From: Rutstroemia sp. NJR-2017a BVV2
Lineage: Eukaryota > Ascomycota > Leotiomycetes > Helotiales > Rutstroemiaceae
Direction: 5' to 3'
Assembly (NCBI GenBank): GCA_002946415.1
Contig: NJPS01000035.1
Location: 371,818 to 435,817, forward strand
Length of the DNA: 64,000 bases
Shown here: positions 36,546-49,700 of the stretch, piece after piece
How the letters are laid out: the number at the start of each line of letters is the position of its first letter
Numbering within the stretch: the first letter of the stretch is position 1
The notes under the pieces: model-generated
What the model was told of the DNA's origin: nothing
Databases searched by the model: none
What the model saw: only the letters and a program-made list of their open reading frames with translations
Translations under genes and position numbers: made by a program

Positions 36546-37904
36546 TGGCACAGTTGGCTCCCACGTTCCACGCTCTGCGCTCCACGCTCTACAAAGTAGG
36601 TCTAGTATAATATAGGACTCGTAGCCTGGGATAATTTTGGGTAAATAATTGGTGGAGCTCGTGCGACTTTGGGTGGCCTTCCAAGCAATCAGAAAAGTGC
36701 AAATTGGTACAGTATCGTCCCGTCTCCGCCGTATAGGTGAGATAGTATGTGAAAGTCGATCTCGGGTGCTCCTTTTAGTCTGCTACGGCAAAGAAAGTGT
36801 GCTCAGATCTGGTGCAGTCGGGTGCAGCTGGTGGGTGGGTGGTGGTGTGGGAACAAGGGACGAGTAGGCAGTGAACATATTCCCCCGTATTATTTATTTT
36901 TCAATAGTAACTCTGAGAGCCCGTGAGCCCTCGAGTCAACTCACACACAGCGAATCGATGAGCGGCCGGGTTCTCTGGGAGTGCCACTAATTGTCTCCTA
37001 ATGTCTCTAGTAGGTAGGTGCTATTTGGGATCCACGGATAGGGAGGGTAGTCAGTGCGATCGGGTAATGATTCGTAGCTATTCCGGTGAGTGGCGCGAGT
37101 GGGTAGAGGGTACTGGGGTACTCCGTAGGGAGCATTCGATACAGCTGCTGCTACGAAGTGCTGCTACTGTCACTCCACTACAACTGCAACTGGGAACTAA
37201 AGCTGCAAAACTGGAGCTGCTCGTAGCTGGACCTGGAGGTGGACGAGCTGGACCTTGAGCTGTACGAGGTGTAAAGTAACTTTGGCTGGGGCGTTTCGTA
37301 AATGTGCGTCTGGCAGGCTAAGGTAGGGTTCTAGGTGGGTGTAACCGCACAGTAGTGGACGGCAGCCGTGCTCGCGGTGGTGCAAAGCAGGTTGTCGTCG
37401 TGTGTATGTGCGATGATGAAAGCTAGCTGCGAGGAAGGTTGTTGCTTGTCGAGCTGGCGAACCGCTTGAATGAATACTTTTTCAAGGGTCCTGCTAGAAC
37501 TTTGCTTTAGTTGAGATGACGGGAAGAGACCGACAGCTGCATGAAAAGCTGCTAGTCTAATGGTGCTGCGGGACGGTACATATATGTAATGCAATGAATC
37601 TCTAATAACGACGACATAGAGTCGGCGGAATGGGTAATTTGAAGAATTGACCAAAGGAACTGATATTAATAGTATGATTACAGTCACTATCTACCTCATG
37701 TATATGAGAAGGCTCTGGATGACATTCCTGTCGTTTGTGTTCCTTCGTTCAGAAATTCTCCGAAGTCGACAATCTCGAGATCAATGAAAGCAACACATCC
37801 TATGATAGAATCCATCATCGATACAGGAAAAGCTTTCTACCAGATCTATTCATGTTTAAGTTTTCCTAAATGATCAATGCTGTTGCATTCTCCTCTATTA
37901 TTGC

Positions 37905-38600
37905 ATGAGTCAATTGCCATCTTCGAATTATAGCCATTCTTCGGGGAATGGCCTGTTCCCCTCTCCAGTGTTACATTCTCTAAAGTTACTGGCACTGTTG
38001 CTGCCGGTTAAAGCCTTGCTCATACAATACTTACCTGCAGGAGGAGTCCTGCAAAGGACGGATCAGATTGGTCCTCTATTCCTTCACTTCACTGTGGCTT
38101 CCTGCAAGCAGAAACCTGGAGATTATTGTTTCTTGTCCTGTGCCGTATCCCCAATGGTGGCTTGGCCTTGGATGTGCTTTGATACCATGAAAGATTTTCC
38201 CCCGAGATCAACAGCACGGCATATCTTGCGAGACATTTCTGGGCAGGCAGAGCCTTACAAGACTTTATATAAGCTTTTAGAGGCGCAGCTAACTGACGAT
38301 ACGGAGTGCTTCCTGTCGTCGACTTTCTCCCCAGCTGTGACACTGACTCAACCGCAACGACAATCTCAAATCTTTTCCAAGGCGATGATCGATGATGATG
38401 CAACAAATTTAATCTGGATCTCGAGAGCTGCAACTACTTTGTACATCGCTGCATCATTGCATCTCTACAGACTAGTTATGAATATCTACGTCGGGATCGC
38501 TTCCTATGGGTCCAGCTCAGGGGTCGCAAATGGCCAGGCAGTTTTCTTGGTATCGAAAGCGGATACTGAAGAGATTCAAGGATACTTCGTACTACAGTAG
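37905..38600 (+). CDS. weak candidate gene, 231 codons, unknown
   Basis: A single open frame from ATG to TAG. No domain, signal peptide or repeat is recognised; a hydrophobic stretch (LKLLALLLPVKALLIQYLP) lies near residues 27-45 and another (ATTLYIAASLHLYRLVMNIY) near 178-197, so two membrane segments are conceivable. The length is somewhat above what chance gives in a region of this size, but the spacer is large and no introns or splice partners support it. I think a chance frame is about as likely as a gene. Confidence 0.2.
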   Translation: MSQLPSSNYSHSSGNGLFPSPVLHSLKLLALLLPVKALLIQYLPAGGVLQRTDQIGPLFLHFTVASCKQKPGDYCFLSCAVSPMVAWPWMCFDTMKDFPPRSTARHILRDISGQAEPYKTLYKLLEAQLTDDTECFLSSTFSPAVTLTQPQRQSQIFSKAMIDDDATNLIWISRAATTLYIAASLHLYRLVMNIYVGIASYGSSSGVANGQAVFLVSKADTEEIQGYFVLQ

Positions 38601-39484
38601 GACCTTAGACGCCATCCAACGGATGTTCCGCCATCCATGCCATTTGCTAACGCCCATGCTCCCATGCTATTGCCATGACATGGCATGATTCATCCATCCA
38701 TGGAGGCGGAGGAGGGATCCTCGGGGAAATATCATTCAAGGGGGTCAGGAATTCCAACGGTACTCTTTAGTACAGTGCAATACGGAGTAAAATAGTACCC
38801 CTCCCTTGCTATATTTACGACAACCTGGATTTTCACAGGGCCCAGATGTTGACTGTTCGTTTTCTTGTGGTAATGGATTCGTTGTTATTTGGCTTCTCGG
38901 CTACACTTGTCGTCTCTCGTAAAAGCTCGGTCTTCAGCAACGGTCGGTGATGGGATAGGATACGATACATTACTTGGGTGCTGGGAGCCACTGTACTTTA
39001 TCCGTAAGGTTACGTCCCAGAGATCTCACATCGCCCATCTATATTCCGCATAGCCCTTGATTTATTACTCTATCCAAACATACAGGCGAAAACTCGGCCG
39101 CTGATCACACTTTAGAATTATCTTCCGTCTCTCATACAAAGAGAGTAAAGTATACGAAGTGTTACGAATTGTTACGAATCATGAAATATAACGCAGAAGA
39201 ACGATTTGGAGCGGTGCCAAAGACAGCGTGAAAAAGCAGGCTTATCCCAATTCGACCTCCACATCGGCAATCATCGCTCTACCCCATAACAAAAAAGCTT
39301 TTGATATTGGGCCAGGCCGAAATGCACGGCCGATATGCAGGTACACAATTCATAACAAACTCAAACGTATGAAGAGAGCTTCTGGACTTTCGCACTGTAC
39401 GGAGGAACAACTATTTCCAGGGTTCGAGTGGAGTGGGCGGTCGGAGCACAATAACGAGTTTAAGTGGATGGGATGATGGTAGGC

Positions 39485-39715
39485 TCACGGTACATGCTGT
39501 TTATGTATGCCATGCGTTGCTAGGCTCAACAACGGGTCGGTAAAGGGGATGTTGCAGGACAGAAAGAGGTTTTGGCTACCAGCTGGCCGATGAGCCTCCA
39601 CCAAACCCCGAGGGCCCGACTGTGCTGCAGGACTCTCAGGAAGAAGCCTCTTGTAAAGCAAGACAATAATGGTAGTAAGTAGCAATGATGTAGTTATGAC
39701 TTGATTCAAAGACAT
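39485..39715 (-). CDS. weak candidate small membrane protein, 76 codons
   Basis: ATG at 39715 opens a frame whose start MSLNQVITTSLLLTTIIVLL is a good single membrane helix followed by YKRLLPES, a positive-inside signature. The rest is Pro/Ser-rich without known domain. No other support; listed because a membrane anchor this clean is not common in random frames. Confidence 0.2.
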   Translation of the reverse strand: MSLNQVITTSLLLTTIIVLLYKRLLPESPAAQSGPRGLVEAHRPAGSQNLFLSCNIPFTDPLLSLATHGIHKQHVP

Positions 39716-41731
39716 CTCAAGGCATACCTAGATATTGGAAAAGAGGAATGTCTCTCTTATCTACTGCGTACAAACCTACGAATCCAAGAAAGGTAGTGCG
39801 TGGACCAAGACCATATGGAGAAGGTATGATTTTGACATCAAGATGTGCATTTAGCCTTCCAGGCAAAAAGGGTTGCAAGGCACAGCAACGGGAAGGGTCG
39901 TACCCGTTTACGATACTACGACCCTACAAAGTACAATACCACAGCATCCTCTGGTCCTGCCTGCCAACGAAAGAATGTGGCGCGAAAAGGCTTGTGCTAA
40001 CAACCTTGAACTCCCCGGCTCGTCTGATCTTTTGTCGACTACTCCGTACGATCATCCATCGATTCATCTCCTCAACTCAGCCGTCAAAAATGGGGTGCGG
40101 GTGCGGGTAGCAAAAGTATCAATTTCTACACATCTTGACTCGATACATCGTTGTCGCAAGCCAGCTATTTGCCTGTTTTGCAAGCCGCATGCAGAGAGAG
40201 ATTGACGAAATCAATTAATATCGGCTCATGCACTGGAAGTTTGATATTCCATTGCTTTTGATTGCTTCTACGCGCATCAGGTAGGGAGGCCGGGCTCCGA
40301 ATCACTGGATTTGAATAGATAGGCGGATGGGCGGATGAGATGAGCGCACACACACGCACACGCTCAGCATGGGGTAGGCAACAAGATTCAAAATACCAAA
40401 AGACCACCCCCTGAATTTCGCATCGCGTCTTCGACTCCGGATCAGCTCCCGGATTGGTCCCATCACCCGGTCCGGTGGGGTTGACCAAAATTTCATTTGG
40501 GACTCTTTTTATCACTGCCAATACATAGACCTAAACGCCCTTCAAAATAGTTTTCAATATATCTCAAAGTACTTTCAAAGCAGATCAATAGATGCAAGTT
40601 ACCCAGACCAATATCTCAATTTGTTGATCTTAAGTAGTTGAATAGTATCAGAGCAAGAATTGAATGCACCGTTACTAACCCCCACCGGGTGCCTGTCTCC
40701 CTCGTCCAGCGTATCAAGGTACCCGGATCGGGCTGACATCGCTTACGTCGGTCATGCATCCGCGTCGAACCGACTTCAAAAAAGGGACTTCACCTCCGAG
40801 CGTGTGAACCGGATGTGGGTGCCCCTCCGGTCAGACCACATACGTAATTTCACCCTCATGCATGCCATGCGTCTTGCCCGTTCGTGAAGTGATACTTCGA
40901 GACCGAGTTGCGAGAACTGCACGAATGCCGCTGCTTGTCGTCTGGTGTAGATTAAATTATATCGAACTCGGTGTCTTGGTATTGCGTGGTGTAGATGAGT
41001 TGACGCTGATGCTTACGGAGGAGGAACACTGTAGTTGCTTCTATGGGTAATGTCTACATGTGAATGCCCTTCGAGAAAGATGAGCGAGGATGAAGGGGGA
41101 AGATCTAGATTTCTCGCTTGTGGGATGTGGAGATACTGGTCCTAAGCTCCCTGGCGCAGAAATAAAAGGCCGACAACAAGGCTCAAATCGGCCTTTCTTT
41201 TCTGCCCGTGAGAGCCAAGCTCGATGTCGCTCGCACCGGATGGAACAAACGACAAGTATGGGTATTCGGAGACATACGCTCCTAATGGAAGGGAGGTCGG
41301 TATTACATAAAGGAAACAGAAAAGACGGTCCGATGTGCTTCGGTCTATTAACCTAGTAGATGCCATTTCATAAGAACCAACTGTAAAACTAACACACTCA
41401 TACTCACCGACCACCGAGCATATCACTTTTTGTAGATGTAGGTGCGAGTAGACCATATCACGATCTTTTGCGCCTTGGCATTTTGAAGCCTGAGGTTGTA
41501 GATAGCTACTGGCCTGGCCTAGCAAAATACGGTAGACTGAGCAACCCCCTAAGCGCAATATCATGTTTCGGAATGTCACCCAGATGAATTGAAGACCATG
41601 AATGTTAATGCTATCCACGATACCCCCGACTCTCTTTACTCTACGCTATTCCCTCATTCTCCTAGAGCCTCACATACTCTCCTGTTTGATGTACCTTTAA
41701 TGCTCAGCTTTTAATTCTTACATGTCTCAAA

Positions 41732-44648
41732 ATGGATGATTTGAACGGTCTAGATTGGTCTGCTGCTTCGAACAATACTCAGCCAAGTAAAGTATTACCT
41801 GGCACAGGAAATTACTACCCCGCCCTACGTCCTACTCCGCCGCCCGCGAACTCGGGGAGAGCTACCCCTCTATCTGCTCAAGGATCCGGAGCCCCAAAAG
41901 CGTTTGCGCCGGCCAAGAACACTGCCTCAGACAGTTTCTCGAACCTCGTCTCCTTTGGATCTGCGAAAGCGAGCACGTTGACCTTGCAGCAGCAACAAGC
42001 GAAATTACAAGAGGAGAAAAGAAGGAAAGAAGAGGAGCAGAAGAAACAGTATGACGCGCAGTTTGGAAGCTCGCAATTCTGGGATGGATTGGGCGATAAG
42101 GGGAAGGGTGTCGCGGGGCTATCCCCGGTTCCTTCTCCAAATCCTGTTATGATGGGCCAGGCTTTCGCATCTCCATTTTCTTCGACGATGTCTCCACCGC
42201 CGGCTAGCAATGGCGCAGATTTGGGCGGGGATGATGATCTATTTGCGGCTTTCAATAAAGATACCAAAGTAGACAATTCAAGCCATTACCCACCACCTTC
42301 TGCTTCCCCAAGTCATGCGCAAACAGCAGGGGTCGGCGCCGCAAAAGGACCGGATTTGAGTAGTCCGCAGGCTTGGGAGCAACCTGCGAGCAAGCCGGTG
42401 GAGTTTGGTGATGATGACGATCCATTTGGACTGGGGCAAATGAAACCACCCTCTTCTGCGCCTGCGCCGGTATCAACTCTGGAGGACGATGATGATTTCT
42501 TGGGAGATCTGGGGAAGCCGGTAGAAGAGGTGAAGAGAGCTGCTCCTCCCATACCTGAAATACGTGCGGAGTCTTCGGATTCGGAAGATAACTCGGATGA
42601 TCCCTGGGATAAGGCGGTTGCTGAACTGGTGGAGATGGGGTTTTCAGCGGAACAGTCGAGACGCGCTCTTACGGAGAGTGGTTCGGGACTTGATATACAG
42701 GCGGCGGTTAGTTGGTTGCTTAATGATGCACAAAGGCAATCGAAACAAAAAGCCAAGTCAAGGGACCCAAGTCGCGGCGGCGCTTCTTCTTCGAATGGGG
42801 AGAGAAGGGAAAGGGAAACATCGCGAGATGGGAGAAAGGGAAATGCACCAGCATGGATGCGGGAAGAAGGGAGGACTCAATCTTTACCTCGAAGAGAAGA
42901 GAATCGGTCACCGAACAGCGAATCGGACTTCACAAAGACTGCTGCAGCTGTGGGAAGTAATATTTTCAAGACTGCCAATTCTCTGTGGAAGCAGTCACAA
43001 AAGAAGATTGAGAAAGCAGTTGCAGAATTCCAAGCTGATGCTGATCCAAGCCAGCCAAAATGGATGAGGGAAGCGGCGGAACGAGAAGCTATATCCGAGC
43101 AACGGGCAAGACGTGCAAAGGCTGAATCAGCTAAAAGTACTTCGGAAGTTACAGATGAAGCTCTCGCCTTGGAAAGCGGAGCAAGACCACCTCCAAGGAA
43201 AACGAAAGCTTCGGGATTGGATACTTCACGTGATCCCTCTCCTTCTGTTTCTAGCTTTCCTCCCGAGAGACCTACGTCAAATCCTAGATGGCAACAAAGC
43301 CGCCCACAAAGTCGGCCTACACCACCTCCTGTCGATCCCAGAACACGGGTAACCAAACAAGCAATAGAGGATCAAAGTGCCCAAGCATACGTCAGTCCAG
43401 CGCGACGGAAAAAAGCCACTCCTCAACCTCCATCTCAACCCGCGCCGGAACCAGATCTCCTCTTCTCCTCTTCATCCTCACAACCTCGCCCAGCAGCATC
43501 CCGCCCAGCAGCGCCGCGCCCAGCGCCTAAATCCACCACCCCCAAACCCTCCACGCCCACGCCCTCCAAACCCAAACCTCCTCCCCGCAACATCCCCGCC
43601 CTCTCCCCCATCGTCCTCAAATCCTCCACCCAACACCGCCTCGAAGGCCAAGCCCACTCCGACCGCGGGGATTACATCTCCGCGCACACATCCTACACCT
43701 CCTCCCTCTCCGCTCTCCCTCCCTCCCACCCCATCACCATATTCCTCCTCGTCGAGCGCTCGCTCACCTCTCTCAAAACCGGACACCCCCGCGATGCCAT
43801 CCAAGACTCGGATCGCGCCCTCGCCATCGTCGGCCCGTCCCGCGGCGAACACGAGTCCATCGATCTCAGCACCGGCGCGCCTGATGACCGCAAATCCATG
43901 AAGGAGTACTGGGGCAAGGCGCTGGTTTCTAAAGCCGAAGCGCTCGAGCAGCTGGAGAAATGGGCGGATGCGAGAGCGGTCTGGCTGCAGTGTATTGAAT
44001 CCGGCATCGGCGGCGCGATTCCCATTCAAGGCCGTCAGAGATGCGAGAAAGCGCTCGCGCCCAAACCGCAAAGACCCACACCATCAGTTACTCCACAGCC
44101 TAAAGCGAGGCCGAATATTCCTGAAAAGGACTCCGAGGCGGTGATTAGGTTGCGAGAAGCGAATCGCAAAGCGGAGAAGGCGGATGATGAGAAATTGATG
44201 TTGATGGATAAAGTAGATGAGAGAATTGCGCGGTGGAGGGATGGGAAGAGGGATAATTTGAGGGCGCTGTTGGGGAGTCTGGATAAGGTGCTTTGGGAGG
44301 GGAGTGGTTGGAAATCGGTGGGGTTGCATGAGTTGGTTGTGCCAGGGAAGGTTAAGATTGCGTATATGAAGGCGATTGGGAAGTGTCATCCTGATAAGGT
44401 GGGTTTTGTGAATTCTTTCTTTTTTCTGTGTGGGGGTAGTAATACCTTTCCGGGAGAGAAAGGAGGGAAGGGAATTACTGCATGCGTTGATCTTGATCGA
44501 GTTCTTTATATATGCACTGGCTAACATGATGTGTGTGCAATTTTAGTTACCGCAAGATGCATCGCAAGAAGTTCGTATGATTGCGGCGACAGTTTTCGCA
44601 ACGCTGAATGAGAGTTGGGATAGCTTTAAGACGCAGAATGGTATGTAG
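41732..44648 (+). CDS. SWA2: auxilin-like clathrin-uncoating cofactor (UBA, TPR, J domain)
   Basis: Two exons, 41732-44398 and 44547-44648, 922 residues, phase closed. The N-terminal 290 residues are Pro/Ser-rich and disordered with clathrin/adaptor-type acidic motifs (GGDDDLFAAF, DDDPFGL, EDDDDFLGDL). UBA domain at about 296-335 (AVAELVEMGFSAEQSRRALT). After a long charged linker come TPR helices at about 630-780 (AHSDRGDYISAHTSYTSSLS; ALVSKAEALEQLEKWADARA). The J domain is C-terminal from about 810, with HPD at 886-888 at the exon end and ATVFATLNESWDSFK in exon 2. It recruits and stimulates Hsp70 to strip clathrin from vesicles, as yeast Swa2 and animal auxilin do. The second exon of 33 residues is required to complete the J domain. 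GC rises sharply in the linker/TPR part (43400-44000). Confidence 0.92.
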
Positions 44649-45291
44649 GTTTGGGTTGGTTGGCTTGGTGCTAGGGGGTGAAAGAGACGGGAAGGGGGAG
44701 GAGAAAGAGGTTAGTGGTTGGGGGTGAAGTAGGGAGAGAAGAAAATGAGTGAGTAGATGGAGGGGTAATAGGTGATGGATGGATGTGAAGAGCATGAGAA
44801 GAGATTAGAAGTAGAAGGCAGTTGCATGAAAGTGAAGTGATAGAAAGCTCAAATTCATATCGATATCCACACAGTATCTGACAAGAAGCTCAAGCAAGGC
44901 GACTCCTGATTCATCAAGGTTATGTTGTACATTCACTGTACTAAAAAGTATTGTAGGAATTTGGCACAACTTCAGATGATCAATCACTACTTAAGGTTTA
45001 TACATGCAACTAGAATTCGAAAAGTCTAAGAGTATCTGGTCTAATTAGTACTTTGAGATACTGAATTTCAGCAACGATTTGAATTATTGCAAGAGATACT
45101 GTGAGGTACCTCCCTCAATTTTACCCATTACAACAGCGCAGCCAAATCAGCACGAAAAAAATTATCTTACGCCGTATAGATTCCTGCCTTCAACCTCCAT
45201 CCCCAAAATCCACCACAAAAAACTGAAAAATTCACCAAAACTCAATTCACATACATGGAAGGAAGGAAGACGTCCAAAAAACAAAAAGAAG
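44649..45291. other. spacer between auxilin gene and tRNA-Val
   Basis: G/A-rich 3' flank of the auxilin gene (44650-44820), then AT-rich sequence. No gene. Confidence 0.5.
45274..45291 (-). terminator. pol III T-run behind tRNA-Val
   Basis: Directly 3' of the tRNA the minus strand reads TTCTTTTTGTTTTTTGG-like sequence; runs of five or more T end pol III transcripts. Confidence 0.6.
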
Positions 45292-45365
45292 TGACCAAAC
45301 CCGGGCTCGAACCGGGGACCTTATCCGTGTTAAGGATACGTGATAACCAACTACACCATCCGGCC
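45292..45365 (-). tRNA. tRNA-Val (anticodon AAC)
   Basis: On the minus strand the 74 bases fold into a full cloverleaf: acceptor GGCCGGA with TTTGGTC (several G-U pairs), D arm GTG/CAC, anticodon stem TATCC/GGATA with loop TTAACAC, variable AGGTC, and T arm CCCGG-TTCGAGC-CCGGG. The loop gives anticodon AAC, hence valine (GUU and, with inosine, other GUN codons). No intron. TTCGAGC and GTGTAGTTGGTTATC serve as internal pol III B and A boxes. A T-run (minus strand, from about 45274-45290) downstream gives the terminator. Confidence 0.93.
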
Positions 45366-46783
45366 TGTTTAGATGCTGCAGGAACGTTGATTAGAATATA
45401 TATTCGTGAAAAATGATTTGAGAAAATCTTGTGTGTGCGAACATAGGAGGTGAGCGAATCATTGGTCGGTTGGGGAATGTGGGTGGTGGGGCTGTTCGGG
45501 TTCGGGTGTGGTGCGACTGATGCCACACTTGAGGTCCACCTGCCAATATTGATATGCATGTAACTTGTAGTATTGGCTGGGGATTTTCCTCGTTGAATGA
45601 GTAAATGTCACGATAGGCAGAATCGACAATCATAGTTCAGCGTCACAACGACAACAAACCAAAATGACAACACTCCACCTCCAAACGACAACAACCAACC
45701 CCCATTTTCATGAACTCAAAAACAATAACCACCTCTATAAACTCCATCCGTACTAGGCTACTAGCCAAGAAGACCAACATCCCACCCAAAGACGCAGTTC
45801 GCGCTCAGCTGTAGTTTCCTCTGTCCGCAGATTTCATACTTTGGCTCTGGTGTGGGATTATATATACCCCAAATACCCCTGCTGTTTGGCTCCACTCATA
45901 TCACTGGCATGTATTCACTCTTCCCTCCAGAGCATCGTCACTATGCACACAGTCCCGCCATTCACCACATCATACATAGATCCCGAATCCACGAAGAAAG
46001 ATACATATCATACACGCAGGAACAGTACTTACAAGCTCAACCCCCAATCAGATCCACAGAGTCACAGACCTAATTCATCACATTCCAGTCCGCGAACAAC
46101 TTGTCCGTATCATATACACACAATCACAACCACCACACCTGCACATCAGCACAACCGACATGAATATCAAAGGCAATATAACAGCAATATTCCAGCTAGC
46201 TAGATTGAGAGCTAAATCAACCATCCTCATCCATAGCAACCTCATCATCTGCATCTCCGTCCCAATTGTAACATTCCCCCTCCTACCTCATCGCCTTTGT
46301 CCACATATCGACCTAGCTAAACGTCAAGCCATCCATCTGTGTCTACCAAGCAAGAAGCAAACAAGCCCCAGTCTAAATCAATCATCCCCCCCATCTCTCT
46401 CTTCCCGTTCATCTCAAATTAGATCATCTCACATATCATACAATTCCATCCCCTCATTTCCTCTCCACCATACTCTCCCCTCCCTACGCTGAGCTTATAC
46501 TCAGTTCGTAACCATCCGTCCATATAAAACGCCGTAAAGAGCAAATTGGTATTGTACATTTTCCATCCCCATTTTTGTTTCTATGTCCCCATTGTCTAAG
46601 CACCAAGCAAAAGATATCGTCTCCAGAGTCAATGCTTCTGAACCCCATATCCTCCATGCGCCAGTAAAAAATTCTCCCAAGAAATAATGCAAACCCACTG
46701 CACAGGCCTAATATGTACAATCAACCATAACGCATGCTCTCACCCATAAGTAGTTACATGCCTCGCCGTTCCATCACAGCTCA
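45366..46783. other. intergenic, second G-poor C/A-rich tract
   Basis: From about 45640 to 46480 the plus strand is again rich in C and A and poor in G, as at 32.1-33.1 kb, and again lies downstream of a minus-strand gene (the BRCT protein). No gene supported; frames such as 45841-46203 are low complexity. Confidence 0.5.
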
Positions 46784-49700
46784 CTACTCCTCAATCAACT
46801 GTCCCAGAATCAAACTCTGAATAATAATCTCATCATTCACAACTCTGATTCTCTTCGGGACTGGAGCATCAGCATTCACACCCGAAGCTCTCTTCCTCTT
46901 CTTGCCCGCAAGAGGGACACTCGCGCCATCAAATATCGCCCCCTCAACATCCTTCTTCCCATCCACATAAAGCCAATCAAACTCCTCTCCCTTTTTCTCC
47001 CCCTCCAGCAGCATTTTCTTCGCAGCCGCAACATCATGCGCTTGGCCAACTCTATCTGCGCCCAGCGCCCGAGTGAGAAAAGTATACGGTTTGCGTTTTT
47101 CCTCGACTTGACCACGACCAGTGATGATGAGGACGGATTTACCTTCGAGGAGTTTAGGTCTGTCGGCGAATGTATCGGAGAGCGTAGCGTCCGCGGCGGA
47201 GTAGGGGTGGAGATAGCGACTTTTGATTGCACCGCCTAGGAAGGAAGATTGGCCTGATGATAGAAGATATGGCATCCAGTCGATGATAGAGCTTTTAGAT
47301 ATACAGTCATGAATCCAGCGACCAGATATGCATGGAAGTCCTAGTGCTAACGCTTGCATGTACTTTGCTTTTCGTGAATGCTCATCCGCAATCAATGCCA
47401 CGAAACCAACATTTGCTTCAGAAGGGGCGATTTCTAGTTCCGATCGTTCATCTTCCGGGTGAGCTTTGGTAGGAGTTTTGATAGGAGTAAATAGTTTCTC
47501 AAACCCATCATCGAGAAGACGGCCGCCATGCTGTTTGATCAAGCGAGTAACGTTATCCTTCTCTTTCTCCTCCCCAACATACGAAACGGCGAAAACCATG
47601 TTATCAAACATGTGAGCTGCTGCCCTATTTTTCGTAGACGGTGATGACAAAGCTAGTGGATCGTCACTTTCCTGCTCGGATGGTATCATAGATTTGCGTT
47701 TTGATGATCGTGATGGAAAACCCCCTTTTTTCGGTTGAACTTCTTTCGTTACTTTCGGCTTCGGACCTCGCTTTGCTTCATTGGGCGCAGGGGTTTCGTC
47801 GATAGTATTGTTCGCTTTATTTGAAGCACTACGTCCTCGGCGACTATCGGTAGCAGAGATAGATGTTATGGTCGTGTCAGCAGTCGATAATGGCGTTGAT
47901 GATCGTGACGATGTAGGCGCTTCGGTAAGTGGGAGATTGAGCTTCGGCTTCGATTGCGTAACAGCTTTGGTACCTTTGGGTTGTGGTTTTATACAAGGCA
48001 ATGTTGGCAGCTCGTCCTGAGGAGTCACAATTCTTTGACGCTTAGCCATGGGCTCATCTGATTGCTCTACAGACGAAGTTGCTTCGTGCTCCTCTTCATT
48101 CATGACAATCAAAGGTTCTTCACCAGCATCCCCTTCTAACTGTTCTTTCAAGTTTGGTTCAGTACAAGAAGTAGTCTCAGGATGTGTTGAATGATTTTGT
48201 GGATCATCTGTGGCATTATGAGGTTGATGGCTCATTCCTGGGGTTGGCAAAATTTCAGGACTGGGGGTTGGGGGTTCCAATACGCTCGGCGCCGAAGAAA
48301 GTCCAGATGAGATCGATCCAGAAGGCACAAGATCACGAGCACTTGGCAAGTCGGCAATTGGGGATCGATACCGTCGCTTACGTAGAGGAGACTCCTTATG
48401 GGACGGCAAACCCATAGCTTCGTTGAATTCCACGTCTTGACTAAACTCAGGCAAATCATCGTAGTTGTCATCTTGCGCACCGCTGAGAGAGATGCTGGCA
48501 ATTTCTGCCATGGGCTTAACTCGGTCAAGAGCCGGACTAGTCTCAGGTACTGTTGACAATACGCCATCTGAGAACGGATTTAGCTTCCGAGCAGGCGTGA
48601 GCGACCTGGGTTCCTCTGGGGTGGCTTTTGTTGGAGACGACTCTTCGTGGCTGGCGAGAGAGCTATTACCATCTATACGTCTAATAGATTCATCTTGTTC
48701 CACATTTTGAGTCGGACTAGGACTTCGACGATTGCGGGAGCGTTCAGGCAAAGCTTGGCCCTGTGTCTCTTGTTCAGTCGCCTCTGCTTCGGCATCCACT
48801 GAGAGTGGAATCGGTAATTTCATGCTATTTGGAGGAGAACTTTCGAGAACACCGTTCAGATTTGGAACTCCCTGGGAATCGGCAATCATATCCTGTGGCT
48901 GTGTATCTCTCGCGTCTGAGCCCTCACGTTGGGCAATATACTCCTCTTGAATACTACGTCGTCTATTGGTTGAGGGAACTTCGACGGCGGTTGGGGCTGA
49001 CGCTAGCACTTCCGGCGTGCGAGCAGACTGGTCTTCCATCGAGCTTGACGGTGGGTTTGTGGAACTTCGAACATTAGTGGCAGCCATTAAGCTTTTTTTG
49101 ACTTCCAGTGCGGAGGTAGAGCCACTGGCAAATGGCCGTCGCAAGCCGATTCTAGACATCTCTTGTTGTATTTTCCGCTCTCGTTCTAACTTCCTGTATT
49201 GCCGCGGAACTGATTCAATGTCTGAATCGGACTCAGAGTCAGAAGAGGCTACATTATTGCTAAGCTTCCTTCGTCTTTCCTGTGATTCCTTCATTGAGAT
49301 ATAGTGGTTGAGGGGTTCTCGGGTTGTCGATGGGTTTCGGAGAGCGGTATCAAATGATTGAATACCAGAGGATGTATCGGCAACCCCTCTAACATGTGGA
49401 TCTGGCCCTAACGATCTTAAAAGCGAGCGAGCTGTGTACTGAGATGTTTTCGCGACTAGGTCTGAATGGCGGACCAGCGGAGAGGACTCAAGTTTCTGCG
49501 GAGTTCGAATATCATTGTAAATATCTGGTGATGGTCGAGATGATGTAGGACTGCCTCCTAAACGCCCAATTGAAGAAGGCTGAGTTGCCCCAAATAATTC
49601 ATGACCTTTCATTACACTACCCTTTTCAGAGAAAGGATTTACCGATGGTGCAGGAGTTTGAGGCTCCGGTCGAGGTTCTTCGGCGGGCTCCTCTAGTGCC

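Larger units (their letters stand above)
35206..41731. other. 6.5-kb gene-poor region
   Basis: No gene can be supported with confidence. 35210-36130 (upstream of URC4) is T/G-rich with many TCTTTTG and GTGCG words. 36474-36545 is a degenerate GTTTGGTAAGG array. The open frames 37905-38600 (+) and 39485-39715 (-) are listed separately as weak candidates. The right end, 41600-41731, is the promoter and leader of the auxilin gene. A long regulatory region or non-coding transcripts would fit, but nothing proves it. Confidence 0.5.

Noticed and set aside
36222..36551. 109-codon minus-strand frame
   Set aside because: Its start is the translation of the degenerate GTTTGGTAAGG repeat; the rest shows no family.
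43377..44071. Pro- or Arg-rich long frames inside the auxilin gene, both strands
   Set aside because: Shadows of a GC-rich coding region; the auxilin frame alone shows TPR helices and continues to the J domain.
48966..49304. Antisense frames within the BRCT gene
   Set aside because: Low-complexity mirror of the Ser-rich disordered region; no domain or splice support.
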